From NCBI GenBank assembly GCA_019745195.1, contig JAIETL010000021.1:42204-106203 (forward strand): a stretch of 64,000 nt of DNA. Direction: 5' to 3'. Positions 47,935 to 57,189 of the stretch are shown in pieces (within the stretch, counting starts at the first letter, position 1; each line of letters begins with the position of its first letter). Below the pieces are notes generated by a model. The model had not been told where the DNA came from. It made no database searches and saw only the letters and a program-made list of their open reading frames with translations. The DNA comes from Beijerinckiaceae bacterium. GTDB taxonomy: Bacteria; Pseudomonadota; Alphaproteobacteria; Rhizobiales; Beijerinckiaceae. The translations under genes and the position numbers were made by a program.

Positions 47935-48465
47935 TCACCGGATCAGCTTCGAGACGTCGCGGAACTGCGGATGGGATGCGCTGCGCAGCCATTCGAACAC
48001 CACCATCTCGGTCGTCACCATCTCAGCGCCATGACGCTCCATCCGGCGGATCGCGAGCTCCTTCGAGTCCGGCGCGCGCGAGCCGATTGCGTCGGCCACC
48101 ACGAAGACGCGGCGGCGATGCTCCAGCAGGGTGAGCACGGTCTGGGCGACGCAGACATGCGCCTCGCAGCCGCAGACGACGAGATCGTCGTCGCCGACCA
48201 GCGCGTCGAGAAAGGCCGGCTCGGCGCAGGAATCGAAGCTCATCTTGGCGAGGACCGGTCCGGCCTCGGCGAGTTCCGGGACCGTGCCGCCGAGCTTGTC
48301 GGGGTTCTGCTCCGTCATGAGGATCGGACGTCCCAGCATGCGCGCGGCGTCGGTCAGGCGGCGGGCATTGGCGACGACGCGCTCGGCGTCATGGATCGCC
48401 GGCATCAGGCGGCCCTGGATGTCGATCACCACGAGGCGGGCATTGGCTGCACTGATCAGCGGCAC
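47935..48465 (-). CDS. Isochorismatase-family cysteine hydrolase
   Basis: A 176-residue hydrolase (YcaC-like group). The catalytic triad fits Asp in 'LVVIDIQGRLMPAI', Lys in 'TEQNPDKLGGT' and Cys in 'VVCGCEAHVCVAQT'. The start is GTG at 48465. It overlaps the next gene's possible GTG and probably forms a two-gene operon with the DsbA-like isomerase. Family members hydrolyse amides or isochorismate-like ethers; the substrate is unknown. Confidence 0.87.
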   Translation of the reverse strand: MPLISAANARLVVIDIQGRLMPAIHDAERVVANARRLTDAARMLGRPILMTEQNPDKLGGTVPELAEAGPVLAKMSFDSCAEPAFLDALVGDDDLVVCGCEAHVCVAQTVLTLLEHRRRVFVVADAIGSRAPDSKELAIRRMERHGAEMVTTEMVVFEWLRSASHPQFRDVSKLIR

Positions 48466-48489
48466 GGTTTTGCCTCCATTCCGGATATC

Positions 48490-49161
48490 TCACCCATTCG
48501 CATGAACGGCGTCTGCATGGTTCGCCGTCCGGGACGCCAGCAGTTTTTCAACCTCGGCTTCGACATAGCGTTCCATCAGCGCGCGGGGCGCCAGCCCGAA
48601 CATGCGGATGCGCTTCGTATGCAGCAGCAGCAGCACGCCGACCGCATGGGCAAAGGCGTCCGCCATGATCAGCCGGGCCAGCGCGAGTTCCGCGCCCAGC
48701 GCCTCGGCCGCCTCCGCGATTGGCCAGAGCACGGATTCCAGCGCCGCGTTCAACGCCATGTCACGCTCGCGGCCGAGCCCGTGGGGCCGCATGCCGCCGC
48801 GAAACAGGTAGAAGCCGAGATCGAGATCACGCGGGTTTTCCGCATAGAAATCGAAGAAGCCGAGCGCCGCGGCGGTCAGACGCGCCTGCGGCGTTGCGGC
48901 CGCGCCGACCCGAGCGTCGACTTCGGTCTTCAGCGCCGCGATCGACTGCCCCAGCACCTCGGCATAAAGCGCTTCCTTCGAGTCGAAATGGAAATAGAGC
49001 GCGGCCGGCGTGTAGCCGGCCTGGGCCGCGATGGCCCGCAACGACGCCCCATCGAGCCCGTCGCGCTCGAAGACGACGCGGGCCGCGTCGAGGATCAGGC
49101 CGCGCTTGTGGTCGCTCACCGCGCGCCTGCGCCGGCCGGCCGTGCTCTCTGGCAGCGTCAC
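48490..49161 (-). CDS. TetR family transcriptional regulator
   Basis: A 223-residue regulator with helix-turn-helix at about residues 20-62 ('LILDAARVVFERDGLDGASL', 'AIAAQAGYTPAALYFHF'). The C-terminal domain is helical. GTG at 49161 was chosen; no in-frame ATG sits well, and the frame runs on upstream into the divergent promoter region. It faces the HpaB-like gene across 88 bases and probably controls it. The isochorismatase-like gene follows on the same strand. Confidence 0.83.
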   Translation of the reverse strand: MTLPESTAGRRRRAVSDHKRGLILDAARVVFERDGLDGASLRAIAAQAGYTPAALYFHFDSKEALYAEVLGQSIAALKTEVDARVGAAATPQARLTAAALGFFDFYAENPRDLDLGFYLFRGGMRPHGLGRERDMALNAALESVLWPIAEAAEALGAELALARLIMADAFAHAVGVLLLLHTKRIRMFGLAPRALMERYVEAEVEKLLASRTANHADAVHANG

Positions 49162-49189
49162 ATTCCGACCCTTCTGAAACCGCTTGACG

Positions 49190-49213
49190 AAAATTCTAAC
49201 GGCGTTCAATTTT
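49190..49213. promoter_or_regulatory. Palindromic operator candidate between TetR and HpaB-like genes
   Basis: AAAATT (49190-49195) and AATTTT (49208-49213) flank the inner palindrome AACG-G-CGTT (49198-49206). The motif lies in the 88-base divergent intergenic region, 29 bases from the TetR start and 37 bases before the HpaB-like ATG. It is AT-rich in a GC-rich genome, as expected for a TetR operator overlapping promoters. Confidence 0.55.
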
Positions 49214-49249
49214 ATCGGCAACAAGCAAAATTACGATGAGGACGCGCCG

Positions 49250-50779
49250 ATGCTGATGGATGCCGCCGGCTACCGGGACTCCCTGCGCACCTACAAGCCG
49301 CGCGTCTTCGTCAATGGCCGCAGGATCGAGAGCGTCGCCGACGAGCCGATGCTGCTGCCGGGCATCAACGGCATCGGCGTGACCTACGACCTCGCCCATG
49401 AGGCGGCCTACCAGCCGATCATGACCGCGGTGCAGGGCACGTCCGGCAGAACCGTCAACCGGATGACCCATATCAACGAAACCTCGGCCGACCTGCTGGC
49501 GAAGCTCGAGGCGGTGCGGCTGGTCTGCAAGATTTCGGGTTGCGCCGTGCGCTATCTGACTCATGACGCCTTCAACGGACTCTATCAGGCGACGGCGCGC
49601 GCCGACGCGAACCACGGCACCGATTACGGCCAGCGCTTCGTGAACTACATGCACAAGGTGCAGGACGAGGACCTGACCTGCGGTATCGCCATGACCGACG
49701 CCAAGGGCGACCGTTCGAAGCGGCCGGGCCAGCAGGCCAACCGCGATTCCTATGTCCACATCAGCGAGCGCCGCAAGGACGGCATCGTCATCCGCGGCAC
49801 CAAGGCGATCGTCACCGGCGCCCCTTACGTCCACGAGTTCCTGGTGATGCCGTGCCGCACCCATGCGCCGGGCGACGAGGATTTCGCCGTCTGTTGCGCC
49901 GTGCCCTGCGACGCGCCGGGACTGACGATCGTGGCGCGGCCGGCCGGGAGGCCGGGCGATCCGGCCGCGAAATACTCGGCGAAATACGGCCAGTCGACCG
50001 GCGTCGTGATGTTCGACGACGTCTTCGTGCCATGGGAGCGCGTCTTCATGGCGGGCGAGACCGAGGAAGCCGGCTACCTGACGACCAGCTACGCCACGCA
50101 TCACCGCCATAGCTGCATCGGCGCGCGCGCGGGCTTCGGCGACCTGCTGATCGGGGCCGGCGCGCTGATGATCGAGGCCAACGGGCTCGATCCCGAGCGC
50201 CATGCCCATGTCCGCGAGCAGATGGTCGAGCTCATCACCATCACCGAGAGCTTCTTCGCCTGCGGCGTCGCGGCCTCGGTCTATTGCCTCAAGGATCCGG
50301 CCGGCAATGTGATGCCGGACGCGGTGTTCTCCAATATCGGCAAGCTGCTGCTGGCGACGAAGATCTACGACATGCACCGCATTGCCCATTACGTCTCGGG
50401 CGGGCTGATCGTGGCGCTGCCCGGTCCCGACGAGGACCACAATCCCGAGACCGCCGCCTCGCTCTCCGCCGTGCTGACCGGGCGTCCGGACATTCCCCAT
50501 GAGCAGCGCGCCGAGGTGGCGCGCTTCATCGAGGACCTGACCGTCTCGAAGGAAGCCGGCTGGTACTCGGTGATCTCGCTGCATGGCGGCGGCTCGCCCG
50601 AGGCGATGAAGCGCGAGATCTGGCGGAATTATCCCGTGATGGAGAAGGTCGCGCTGGTGGAGAGCCTGCTCGACCGCGGCGTGCTGGCCGACGGGACGCG
50701 CGTTTCGAAGCAGCCGGGGAGGTGTTGCGTGACGGGGTGCGAGGTTCCGGCGCTGCCGTCGCAGCAGGCTGCCGAATAG
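49250..50779 (+). CDS. HpaB-family flavoprotein resembling 4-hydroxybutyryl-CoA dehydratase (AbfD)
   Basis: A 509-residue FAD-dependent protein with an acyl-CoA dehydrogenase-like fold. 'SLRTYKPRVFVNGRRIESV', 'GRTVNRMTHINETSADLL', 'AMTDAKGDRSKRPGQQAN' and 'SLHGGGSPEAMKREI' match the 4-hydroxyphenylacetate 3-hydroxylase/AbfD family. Compared with recalled Clostridium AbfD [4Fe-4S] ligands C99, C103, H292 and C299, this protein has Cys98 and His285 but Tyr102 and Ala292. An intact cluster is therefore unlikely. ATG at 49250 has GAGG seven bases upstream. Partner genes are TetR and an AidB-like protein. The substrate is unknown. Confidence 0.82.
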   Translation: MLMDAAGYRDSLRTYKPRVFVNGRRIESVADEPMLLPGINGIGVTYDLAHEAAYQPIMTAVQGTSGRTVNRMTHINETSADLLAKLEAVRLVCKISGCAVRYLTHDAFNGLYQATARADANHGTDYGQRFVNYMHKVQDEDLTCGIAMTDAKGDRSKRPGQQANRDSYVHISERRKDGIVIRGTKAIVTGAPYVHEFLVMPCRTHAPGDEDFAVCCAVPCDAPGLTIVARPAGRPGDPAAKYSAKYGQSTGVVMFDDVFVPWERVFMAGETEEAGYLTTSYATHHRHSCIGARAGFGDLLIGAGALMIEANGLDPERHAHVREQMVELITITESFFACGVAASVYCLKDPAGNVMPDAVFSNIGKLLLATKIYDMHRIAHYVSGGLIVALPGPDEDHNPETAASLSAVLTGRPDIPHEQRAEVARFIEDLTVSKEAGWYSVISLHGGGSPEAMKREIWRNYPVMEKVALVESLLDRGVLADGTRVSKQPGRCCVTGCEVPALPSQQAAE

Positions 50780-50787
50780 GGCGACTT

Positions 50788-50900
50788 CCCTCCCCCTCGT
50801 GGGGAGGAAATGAGGGTGGGGGGCGAACGACCGGGTACCCCGCTCACCCGGTCGTCCGCCCCCCGTCCCTATCCCTTCCCCACAAGGGGGAAGGGAATCG
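50788..50900. repeat. Palindromic intergenic element (type C)
   Basis: CCTCCCCCTCGTGGGGAGG (self-hairpin) on the left and CCTTCCCCACAAGGGGGAAGG (self-hairpin) on the right surround GGGGGGCGAACGACCGGG / CCCGGTCGTCCGCCCCCC arms. It separates the HpaB-like gene from the acyl-CoA dehydrogenase gene. It closely resembles 1328-1441. Confidence 0.8.
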
Positions 50901-50937
50901 CGTTGTTCGGCACAGTCGAGAAACACAGGATGATCCC

Positions 50938-52584
50938 ATGCCCCTCGCCCAGCCGACCCATCAGGTTCTCAACCAGGCCCGCCCAGCCACAGGCTGGAAC
51001 GCGTTTTCGAACGACGCCGTGCTGACCGGGATCGTCGAGCGGCTTGCGCCATGGGTCACGGATCGAGCCTCGGCGCTCGGCGCTCACGCCGGCGATGCGC
51101 AAACGCAGGAACTGGCCCGGCTCGCCAACAGGTTCGGGCCCGAACTCAAGACGCATGACCGCTTCGGCAACCGCACCGACTGGATCGAATTCCACCCCGC
51201 CTGGCACGAGCTGATGGCGCTTGCCTTCATGCACGAGGTTCCCTCGCTGGCCTGGACCGCGAAAGAGCCCAACGGCCATTCGGCCCGCGCAGTGCTGTCC
51301 TATCTCTGGAATCAGATCGAGCATGGCACGGGCTGTCCGACCGGCATGACCTATGCCGCCTTCCCCGGCCTCGCCCAGCCGGAGTTTGCGCTCTGGCGGG
51401 AGAAGATCACCTCGGGCGCTTACGACAGGCGCCCGCTCCCGGTCTCGCAGAAGACGGGCGCGACGATCGGCTATGCGATGACCGAGAAGCAGGGCGGCTC
51501 GGATCTGCGCCAGACCCAGACCACGGCGCGTTATCTCGAGGATACGGCGGAGGGCCGGGTCTATCTGATCACCGGGCACAAATGGTTCTTCTCCGTGCCG
51601 CAATCGGACGGGTTCTTCACGCTGGCCCAGACCGAGAGCGGCGTCTCCTGCCTGTTCTGCCCCGGCTTCTTGCCCGACGGCTCGCGCAACCGGCTGCAGA
51701 TCCAGCGGCTGAAGGACAAGGCCGGCAACCGCTCGAACGCCTCCTCCGAGGTCGAGTTCCGCGACTGCCTCGGCTGGCTCGTCGGGCAGGAGGGCGCGGG
51801 GATCAGGGAAATCCTCAGCCACGCCCATCTGACGCGGCTGGATTTCGCCGTCGGCTCGGCCGGGCTGATGCGGCAGGCGCTGACGCTGGCGCTCAATCAC
51901 ACGCAGTCGCGCAGAGGCTTCGGTTCAAACCTCGCCGACCAGCCGATGATGACCAACATCCTCGCCGACCTTGCGATCGATTGCGAGGCCTCGACGCTGA
52001 TGGCGTTCCGCGTCGCGGCCGCCACCGATGCGATGGAGACGAGCGAGCAGGAGCGGCATCTGGCGCGGGTCTCGACGCCGCTGGCGAAGTTCTGGAACTG
52101 CAAGCGCGCGCCGGCCTTCGTGGTCGAGGCGCTGGAGTGCCATGGCGGCAACGGTTTCATCGAGGAGAACCCGATGGCCAGGCTCTATCGCGAGGCCCCG
52201 CTCAACGCGATCTGGGAGGGCACCTCCAACATGATGTGCATGGACGTGCTGCGCTCGTTCAACCGTGATCCGCGCACGAAGGACGCATTCATGGCGGAGG
52301 TCGGCGCGGCGCGCGGAGCGAACCGTGCGCTCGACCGCTGGCTCGACCGGCTCGGGGCGGAGGTGGCGAGGCCCCGCAACGATGACGGTCATGGCCGCCG
52401 CCTCGCGAACCTCATGGCCCATGCGCTGCAGGCGTCGGAACTGCGCAAGCATGCCGACGGAGCCGTGTTCGAGACCTTCTGCCGCTCGCGGCTCGATGCC
52501 GAGTGGGGTTATGTCTTCGGCACCCTCGACCCCGCGCCGGAGCTGGCGGGGATCGTGTCACGGGCGACGGTGGCGCGGGCCTGA
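50938..52584 (+). CDS. AidB-like acyl-CoA dehydrogenase family protein
   Basis: A 548-residue flavoprotein close in size and layout to E. coli AidB (541 residues). 'YAMTEKQGGSDLRQTQTTA' near residue 180 (FAD-binding M-T-E-K-xGGSD), 'TGHKWFFSVPQSDGFFTLAQ', 'GFIEENPMARLYREAPLNAI' and 'WEGTSNMMCMDVLRS' near residue 420 are AidB hallmarks. AidB binds DNA and is induced by alkylation; a true acyl-CoA dehydrogenase role is less likely. ATG at 50938 was chosen to match the AidB start. An Ada-like gene lies 8 kb downstream but is not linked. Confidence 0.87.
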   Translation: MPLAQPTHQVLNQARPATGWNAFSNDAVLTGIVERLAPWVTDRASALGAHAGDAQTQELARLANRFGPELKTHDRFGNRTDWIEFHPAWHELMALAFMHEVPSLAWTAKEPNGHSARAVLSYLWNQIEHGTGCPTGMTYAAFPGLAQPEFALWREKITSGAYDRRPLPVSQKTGATIGYAMTEKQGGSDLRQTQTTARYLEDTAEGRVYLITGHKWFFSVPQSDGFFTLAQTESGVSCLFCPGFLPDGSRNRLQIQRLKDKAGNRSNASSEVEFRDCLGWLVGQEGAGIREILSHAHLTRLDFAVGSAGLMRQALTLALNHTQSRRGFGSNLADQPMMTNILADLAIDCEASTLMAFRVAAATDAMETSEQERHLARVSTPLAKFWNCKRAPAFVVEALECHGGNGFIEENPMARLYREAPLNAIWEGTSNMMCMDVLRSFNRDPRTKDAFMAEVGAARGANRALDRWLDRLGAEVARPRNDDGHGRRLANLMAHALQASELRKHADGAVFETFCRSRLDAEWGYVFGTLDPAPELAGIVSRATVARA

Positions 52585-52815
52585 CGTCCAGCCGCGGCGG
52601 CGATCGGCCAGATTGCCTAGGCGGGATTGCCTAGCGGCCCTATTTCGAGACAAAGATGGTCGAACAATTCGACATCGCCGTCATCGAGGCAAACCGCTTG
52701 AAACCGCTCCGCGACCGACATGATTTGCGACAGCCCGGCCTAACTTGTCCCGCCCGGTCCCCTCTCGCGGCGGCCGCCTTGCCCGCCTCCGCCGCCAGCC
52801 CGGCCGGGACCGCGC

Positions 52816-53487
52816 ATGCCTGAGGCCATTATCCCGATCCTGAGGACGTTTCCGCTGTTCACCGACGCCCAGGAGGCAACGCTCAAGGCGCTCGTGCCCC
52901 ATTGCGTGTTCCAGTCCTACTCGGCCGGCATCGAGATCAACCGTCACGGCGAGCCGCCGCGCTTCGTGCATTGCATGCGGACCGGCTCGGTCGAGGCCTG
53001 GAGCCGAATCAACGCCTCGGAGACGATCCTGCTTGCGGTCGAGGCGCCGGTGGTGTTCGAGGTCGCGACGGCCGTGCGCGGCTCGCCCTCGCCCGTCTCG
53101 CTGATCACCCGAGAGCCGACCGAATCGCTCGCGATCGAGACGGCCGCCTTCCTGCGGGCGCTGCGCGAGGACGCCGGCCTGTGCTACGCCGCGCTGGAGC
53201 ACTCTTCCCGCAGCAATTTGCTGCTGATCGACCGGCTGCTCGATCAGAAGCAGCGCACAGCCGAACAGCGGCTCGGCCAGTGGATCCTGCTGCAGCTCTC
53301 GCGCAGCCAGGACAAGACCATGATCCGCCTGACCTATTCCAAGCGGGCTCTGGCGCTGGAACTCGGGATGACGCCGGCCAACCTGTCGCGTCTGTTCAAC
53401 GTGCTGCGCGACCATGGCGTCGATGTCGACGGCAAGACGATGGCGATCACCGATTTCGAGAAACTACGGGCGCTGGCCGAGGGCTGA
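52816..53487 (+). CDS. Crp/Fnr family transcriptional regulator
   Basis: A 223-residue regulator. The N-terminal cyclic-nucleotide-binding-like beta-roll covers about residues 15-120. The C-terminal helix-turn-helix reads 'TYSKRALALELGMTPANLSR' near residue 180. The Fnr-type cysteine cluster is absent, so it is not a typical oxygen sensor. Related proteins in alphaproteobacteria respond to diverse signals. It stands alone with a 231-base leader and is convergent with the LysE gene by six bases. Confidence 0.87.
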   Translation: MPEAIIPILRTFPLFTDAQEATLKALVPHCVFQSYSAGIEINRHGEPPRFVHCMRTGSVEAWSRINASETILLAVEAPVVFEVATAVRGSPSPVSLITREPTESLAIETAAFLRALREDAGLCYAALEHSSRSNLLLIDRLLDQKQRTAEQRLGQWILLQLSRSQDKTMIRLTYSKRALALELGMTPANLSRLFNVLRDHGVDVDGKTMAITDFEKLRALAEG

Positions 53488-53493
53488 GGCGTC

Positions 53494-54108
53494 TCAATTG
53501 CGCTCGGCGAGAGCGAGCTTCAGCCCGAGCGCGGCAAACGCGCCCGCGAAAAGCCGCCGCATCCAGGCCATCACGGCCGGGCGCGAGATGACATGGCGGC
53601 GCATCGCGGCGGCGAACACGCCGTAGGCGGCGAAGACCACGAAGGTCGCCGCCATGAACACGGCCGACAGCTCCAGCATGCGCGCGAGCGCATCGGGTTC
53701 GCCGGCGCTGACGAATTGCGGCAGGAAGGCGAAGAAGAAGATCGAGAGCTTGGGATTGAGGATGTTGATCAGGACGCCCGAGACGATGACCTGACGGGCC
53801 GAACGCGGCGCGGCCGCCTCGTCGACACGCAAAGCGCCGTTCTCGCGCAGCGTCGCCCAGGCCATGTAGAGCAGATAGGCGACGCCGAGATATTTCAGCA
53901 CCTGGAAGGCGAGCGCGCTGGTGTGCAGCAGCGCGGCCAAGCCCGTGATCGCGGCGGCCATGTGCGGAATGATGCCGAGCGTGCAGGCGAAAGCCGCGAT
54001 CAGGCTGGCGCGGGCGCCATGCGACAGGCCAGCCGCGATGGCGAAGAGCGCGCCGGTGCCGGGCGAGGCCACCACGATCAGGGTGGTGAGCAGGAATTCG
54101 GGGCTCAT
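53494..54108 (-). CDS. LysE/RhtB family amino acid exporter
   Basis: A 204-residue membrane protein with about six hydrophobic segments. The family pattern is visible in 'VVASPGTGALFAIAAGLSHG' near residue 12, 'GVAYLLYMAWATLR' near residue 72 and 'GVLINILNPKLSIFFFAFLP' near residue 112. ATG at 54108 gives the normal length. It probably exports an amino acid or a homoserine-type compound. It is transcribed alone. Confidence 0.88.
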   Translation of the reverse strand: MSPEFLLTTLIVVASPGTGALFAIAAGLSHGARASLIAAFACTLGIIPHMAAAITGLAALLHTSALAFQVLKYLGVAYLLYMAWATLRENGALRVDEAAAPRSARQVIVSGVLINILNPKLSIFFFAFLPQFVSAGEPDALARMLELSAVFMAATFVVFAAYGVFAAAMRRHVISRPAVMAWMRRLFAGAFAALGLKLALAERN

Positions 54109-54183
54109 GGCGGTCTCCGGACGCATGCGTCGACACGCCGACGCTAGAGCCGCCAACCATGTCCCGCAAGCCGGTTGCGGCCG

Positions 54184-54447
54184 CTAGTCCTGAGACGGGT
54201 CGTCCTGGGCGCGATCGTCCTGAAGGCGGTCGACTTTGGCAGCGCGGTCCAGTCGCGCCGGCTCCAGAATCTCGTGATGGCCGACCGCCCGCTCCAGCCC
54301 ATCGGGCCCGCGCACGCGGTACTGCCCTTCCTTGTTGTCGCGCTCGGGCATCACCCGCAGCACTTCGAAGGGGCCGAGCCGGGGCTGGTTGGCGAAGCCC
54401 GTGGTCAGTTCCACCACGTCGCCGGCCTTGTAACGCTGCTCGCTCAT
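54184..54447 (-). CDS. Small conserved-type protein of unknown function
   Basis: An 87-residue protein, 'MSEQRYKAGDVVELTTGFAN' at the start, continuing with beta-rich 'GPFEVLRVMPERDNKEGQYR' and an acidic, Arg/Asp-rich tail (DRLQDDRAQDD). The N-terminal part looks like a small SH3-like or KOW-like barrel; this is by eye only. ATG at 54447 has no strong ribosome site. Function is unknown. It lies between the LysE and MFS genes on the minus strand. Confidence 0.65.
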   Translation of the reverse strand: MSEQRYKAGDVVELTTGFANQPRLGPFEVLRVMPERDNKEGQYRVRGPDGLERAVGHHEILEPARLDRAAKVDRLQDDRAQDDPSQD

Positions 54448-54731
54448 GGCGTGGGTGTCCTGTCTGGGCGAACAGCGCCGACTGCGCCGGCCGGAGCCGA
54501 TCGACCGCAAGGCGGTCTGCTTTTAGCGACCGTGTTTTCGACATGGGGACGGCGCGGCACGATTGTAAGGCTAAGCGGCGACATGAGGGCGGGCTTCAGC
54601 CCCGGCAGAAAGCCTGTCGCGCCAAGCCCGTCGCGCCGGAATGCCGCCCATGTCGCCCCGCCCCTACCGCATGGCTCGCGCCAGCCCTAGACTGAGCCAT
54701 TCCCAAGACGCACGGGCAGGCGCGAGCATTC

Positions 54732-56216
54732 ATGGACAAGCGGGTCGAGACGGATGCGGCCGCCGGGCCGATGAGCCATGAGGACATCCGCTCGATCATC
54801 ATCGGCATCATGCTGGCGATGTTTTTGGCGGCGCTCGACCAGACCATCGTCGCCACCGCGATGCCGACGATCGGCCGCGAACTCAACGACGTCGCCCATC
54901 TGCCCTGGGTGATCACGGCCTATCTGCTCGCATCCACCGCCGTCACGCCGCTCTACGGCAAGCTCGCCGACATCCATGGCCGGCGGGTGACACTGCTCTC
55001 GGGCATCGTCGTCTTCATCGTCGGCTCGGTCGCCTGCGCGATCGCGCCGTCGCTGTGGCTGCTGGTGGTGGCGCGTTTCGTCCAGGGGCTGGGCGGCGGC
55101 GGGCTGATCGCGCTGGCGCAGACGATCATCGCCGACATGGTGCCGCCGCGGGAGCGCGGCAGATATCAGGTCTACATCGCCAGCGTCTTCTTCGTCTCGT
55201 CGGTGATGGGACCGGTGCTGGGCGGGATCATCGCCGAGGCGCTGCACTGGTCGGTGATCTTCTGGATCAACCTGCCGCTCGGGCTCGCGGCCTACTGGAT
55301 GACGAGTTCGGCCCTGAAGCGGCTGCCCCGCCACGAGCGCCCGCACAGGCTCGACATGCTCGGCGCGGTCCTGATGACCAGCGCGACGATGACGCTGCTG
55401 CTCGCATTGTCCTGGGGCGGCACTCACTACCCGTGGACCTCGGCTCCGATCCTGGCGCTGGTCGGCCTGTCGCTCCTGCTCTGGGTCGCCTTCGCCTGGC
55501 GGCTGCGGTCGGCCGACGAGCCGCTGATCCCGCTGTCGATCCTGGCCAACCCCGTGGTGCGCGACGGCACCATCGCGGCCGGTTTCGGCATGGGCACGTT
55601 TATCGGGCTGACGATCTACCTGCCGCTTTATTTCGAGACGGTGGCTGGCCTGTCGGCGACTTATTCGGGGCTCGGCCTGCTGCCGCTGACCTGCGGCACG
55701 GTGATCGGCGCGACGCTGTCGGGGCAGGCCCTGACGCGGACCACCCATTACAAGCGCCTGCCCGTGATCGGCCTGAGCATCGCGCTCGCGGGCATGGTCC
55801 TGCTCGCGGTTTTCGCCGGGCGGATGCCGCTGATACCGTTCGGATTGCTGCTGGCCGTGATCAGCTTCGGCCTCGGCACCATGCTCCCCGTGGCCACCGT
55901 CTCGATCCAGAACGCCGTCGCGCCCTACCAGATGGGCACGGCGACGGCAGTGGCGAACTTCTTCCGCCAGATCGGCGGGGCGCTGATCGTGGCGGTCTTC
56001 GGCGCGATCGTGCTCGGCGGGCTCAGTGGACAGGGCGCGGGGCTCTCGCCCGAGACGCTCAAGCTTGGCGCGGTCGACCGCGAGACGATGGTGCGGCTCT
56101 TCGCCTACGTCTTCGCCGCCACAGCCTTCGGCTTCGCCATGGCGCTGACCTTCATGATCCGGATGAAGGAGCTGCCGCTGCGCAGCAAGGCGGTCGAGGA
56201 GGCCGGCGGCGAGTGA
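54732..56216 (+). CDS. DHA2-family MFS multidrug efflux transporter
   Basis: A 494-residue membrane protein with about 14 transmembrane segments, typical of the EmrB/QacA group. 'ALDQTIVATAMPTIGREL' near residue 35 is the motif D1-like start. 'GKLADIHGRRVTLLSG' near residue 78 is MFS motif A and 'SSVMGPVLGGIIAEALHWSV' near residue 157 is motif C. No EmrA-like membrane fusion gene or regulator is adjacent, so substrates are open. Confidence 0.88.
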   Translation: MDKRVETDAAAGPMSHEDIRSIIIGIMLAMFLAALDQTIVATAMPTIGRELNDVAHLPWVITAYLLASTAVTPLYGKLADIHGRRVTLLSGIVVFIVGSVACAIAPSLWLLVVARFVQGLGGGGLIALAQTIIADMVPPRERGRYQVYIASVFFVSSVMGPVLGGIIAEALHWSVIFWINLPLGLAAYWMTSSALKRLPRHERPHRLDMLGAVLMTSATMTLLLALSWGGTHYPWTSAPILALVGLSLLLWVAFAWRLRSADEPLIPLSILANPVVRDGTIAAGFGMGTFIGLTIYLPLYFETVAGLSATYSGLGLLPLTCGTVIGATLSGQALTRTTHYKRLPVIGLSIALAGMVLLAVFAGRMPLIPFGLLLAVISFGLGTMLPVATVSIQNAVAPYQMGTATAVANFFRQIGGALIVAVFGAIVLGGLSGQGAGLSPETLKLGAVDRETMVRLFAYVFAATAFGFAMALTFMIRMKELPLRSKAVEEAGGE

Positions 56217-56228
56217 ACCCGCCTTCGC

Positions 56229-57071
56229 TCAGTCCCGCAGCAGCTCGTTGATGCCCGTCTTCGAGCGCGTCTGCGCATCGACCGTCTTGACGATGACGGC
56301 GCAGGAGAGCGAGGGGCCGGGGGTGCCGTCCGGGAACGGTTTTCCGGGCAGCGAGCCCGGCACCACCACCGAATAGGGCGGCACCTTGCCGACATGGACC
56401 GCGCCCGTTGCGCGGTCGACGATCTTGGTCGAGGCCGAGATGAAGACGCCCATCGACAAGACCGAGCCCTCGCCGACGATGACGCCCTCGACGACCTCGG
56501 AGCGCGCGCCGATGAAGCAGTTGTCCTCGATGATGGTCGGGTTGGCCTGCAGCGGCTCGAGTACGCCGCCGATTCCGACGCCGCCCGACAAGTGGACGTT
56601 CTTGCCGATCTGGGCGCAGGAGCCGACCGTCGCCCAGGTATCGACCATCGTTCCGGTATCGACATAGGCGCCGATATTGACGAAGGACGGCATCAACACG
56701 ACGTTCTGCGCGATGAACGAGCCCTTCCGAGCGGCCGCCGGCGGCACGACGCGGAAGCCCGCGGCGCGAAAGCGGTTCTCGCCCCAGCCGGCGAACTTCG
56801 AGGGCACCTTGTCCCAGAACACCGCGTCGCCGGGACCGTTGGCGATGATCATGTTGTCGGTCAGGCGGAAGGAGAGCAGCACCGCCTTCTTGAGCCATTG
56901 ATGCACCACCCAGTCGCCGCCCTGCTTCTCGGCGACGCGGGCGGTGCCTGAGTCGAGCATCTCGATGGCGGTCTCGACAGCCTCGCGCACCTCGCCCTTG
57001 GTGTTGATGCCGATTTCGGCGCGCGCCTCCCAGGCGGCGTCGATGGTCTGGCTAAGATCGGTCGTGGACAT
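56229..57071 (-). CDS. dapD: 2,3,4,5-tetrahydropyridine-2,6-dicarboxylate N-succinyltransferase
   Basis: A 280-residue trimeric left-handed beta-helix enzyme of lysine and diaminopimelate synthesis. It uses succinyl-CoA and tetrahydrodipicolinate. '[20 protein letters not shown]' near residue 130, '[18 protein letters not shown]' near residue 166 and '[20 protein letters not shown]' near residue 187 are hexapeptide-repeat signatures of DapD. ATG at 57071 gives the normal length. It converges with the MFS gene by twelve bases. No other dap gene is adjacent. Confidence 0.95.
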   Translation of the reverse strand: MSTTDLSQTIDAAWEARAEIGINTKGEVREAVETAIEMLDSGTARVAEKQGGDWVVHQWLKKAVLLSFRLTDNMIIANGPGDAVFWDKVPSKFAGWGENRFRAAGFRVVPPAAARKGSFIAQNVVLMPSFVNIGAYVDTGTMVDTWATVGSCAQIGKNVHLSGGVGIGGVLEPLQANPTIIEDNCFIGARSEVVEGVIVGEGSVLSMGVFISASTKIVDRATGAVHVGKVPPYSVVVPGSLPGKPFPDGTPGPSLSCAVIVKTVDAQTRSKTGINELLRD

Positions 57072-57189
57072 GGCGCGGCTCCGGGTCGTCATCACAGCGG
57101 GCGGAGCGATGGCCGATGAGGGCGGCTGCGTCAAGGGAACGCGCATCCGCGTGGCGTGTTAGGCTCGTATCGTCGCAAAGGAGACGCCG

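Noticed and set aside
49250..50779. A genuine 4-hydroxybutyryl-CoA dehydratase
   Set aside because: Two of four recalled [4Fe-4S] ligands are replaced (Tyr102, Ala292), so that activity is doubtful.
52611..52638. Tandem repeat of GATTGCCTAG(G)CGG before the Crp/Fnr gene
   Set aside because: Only two short copies and no dyad symmetry; too little to call a regulatory site.
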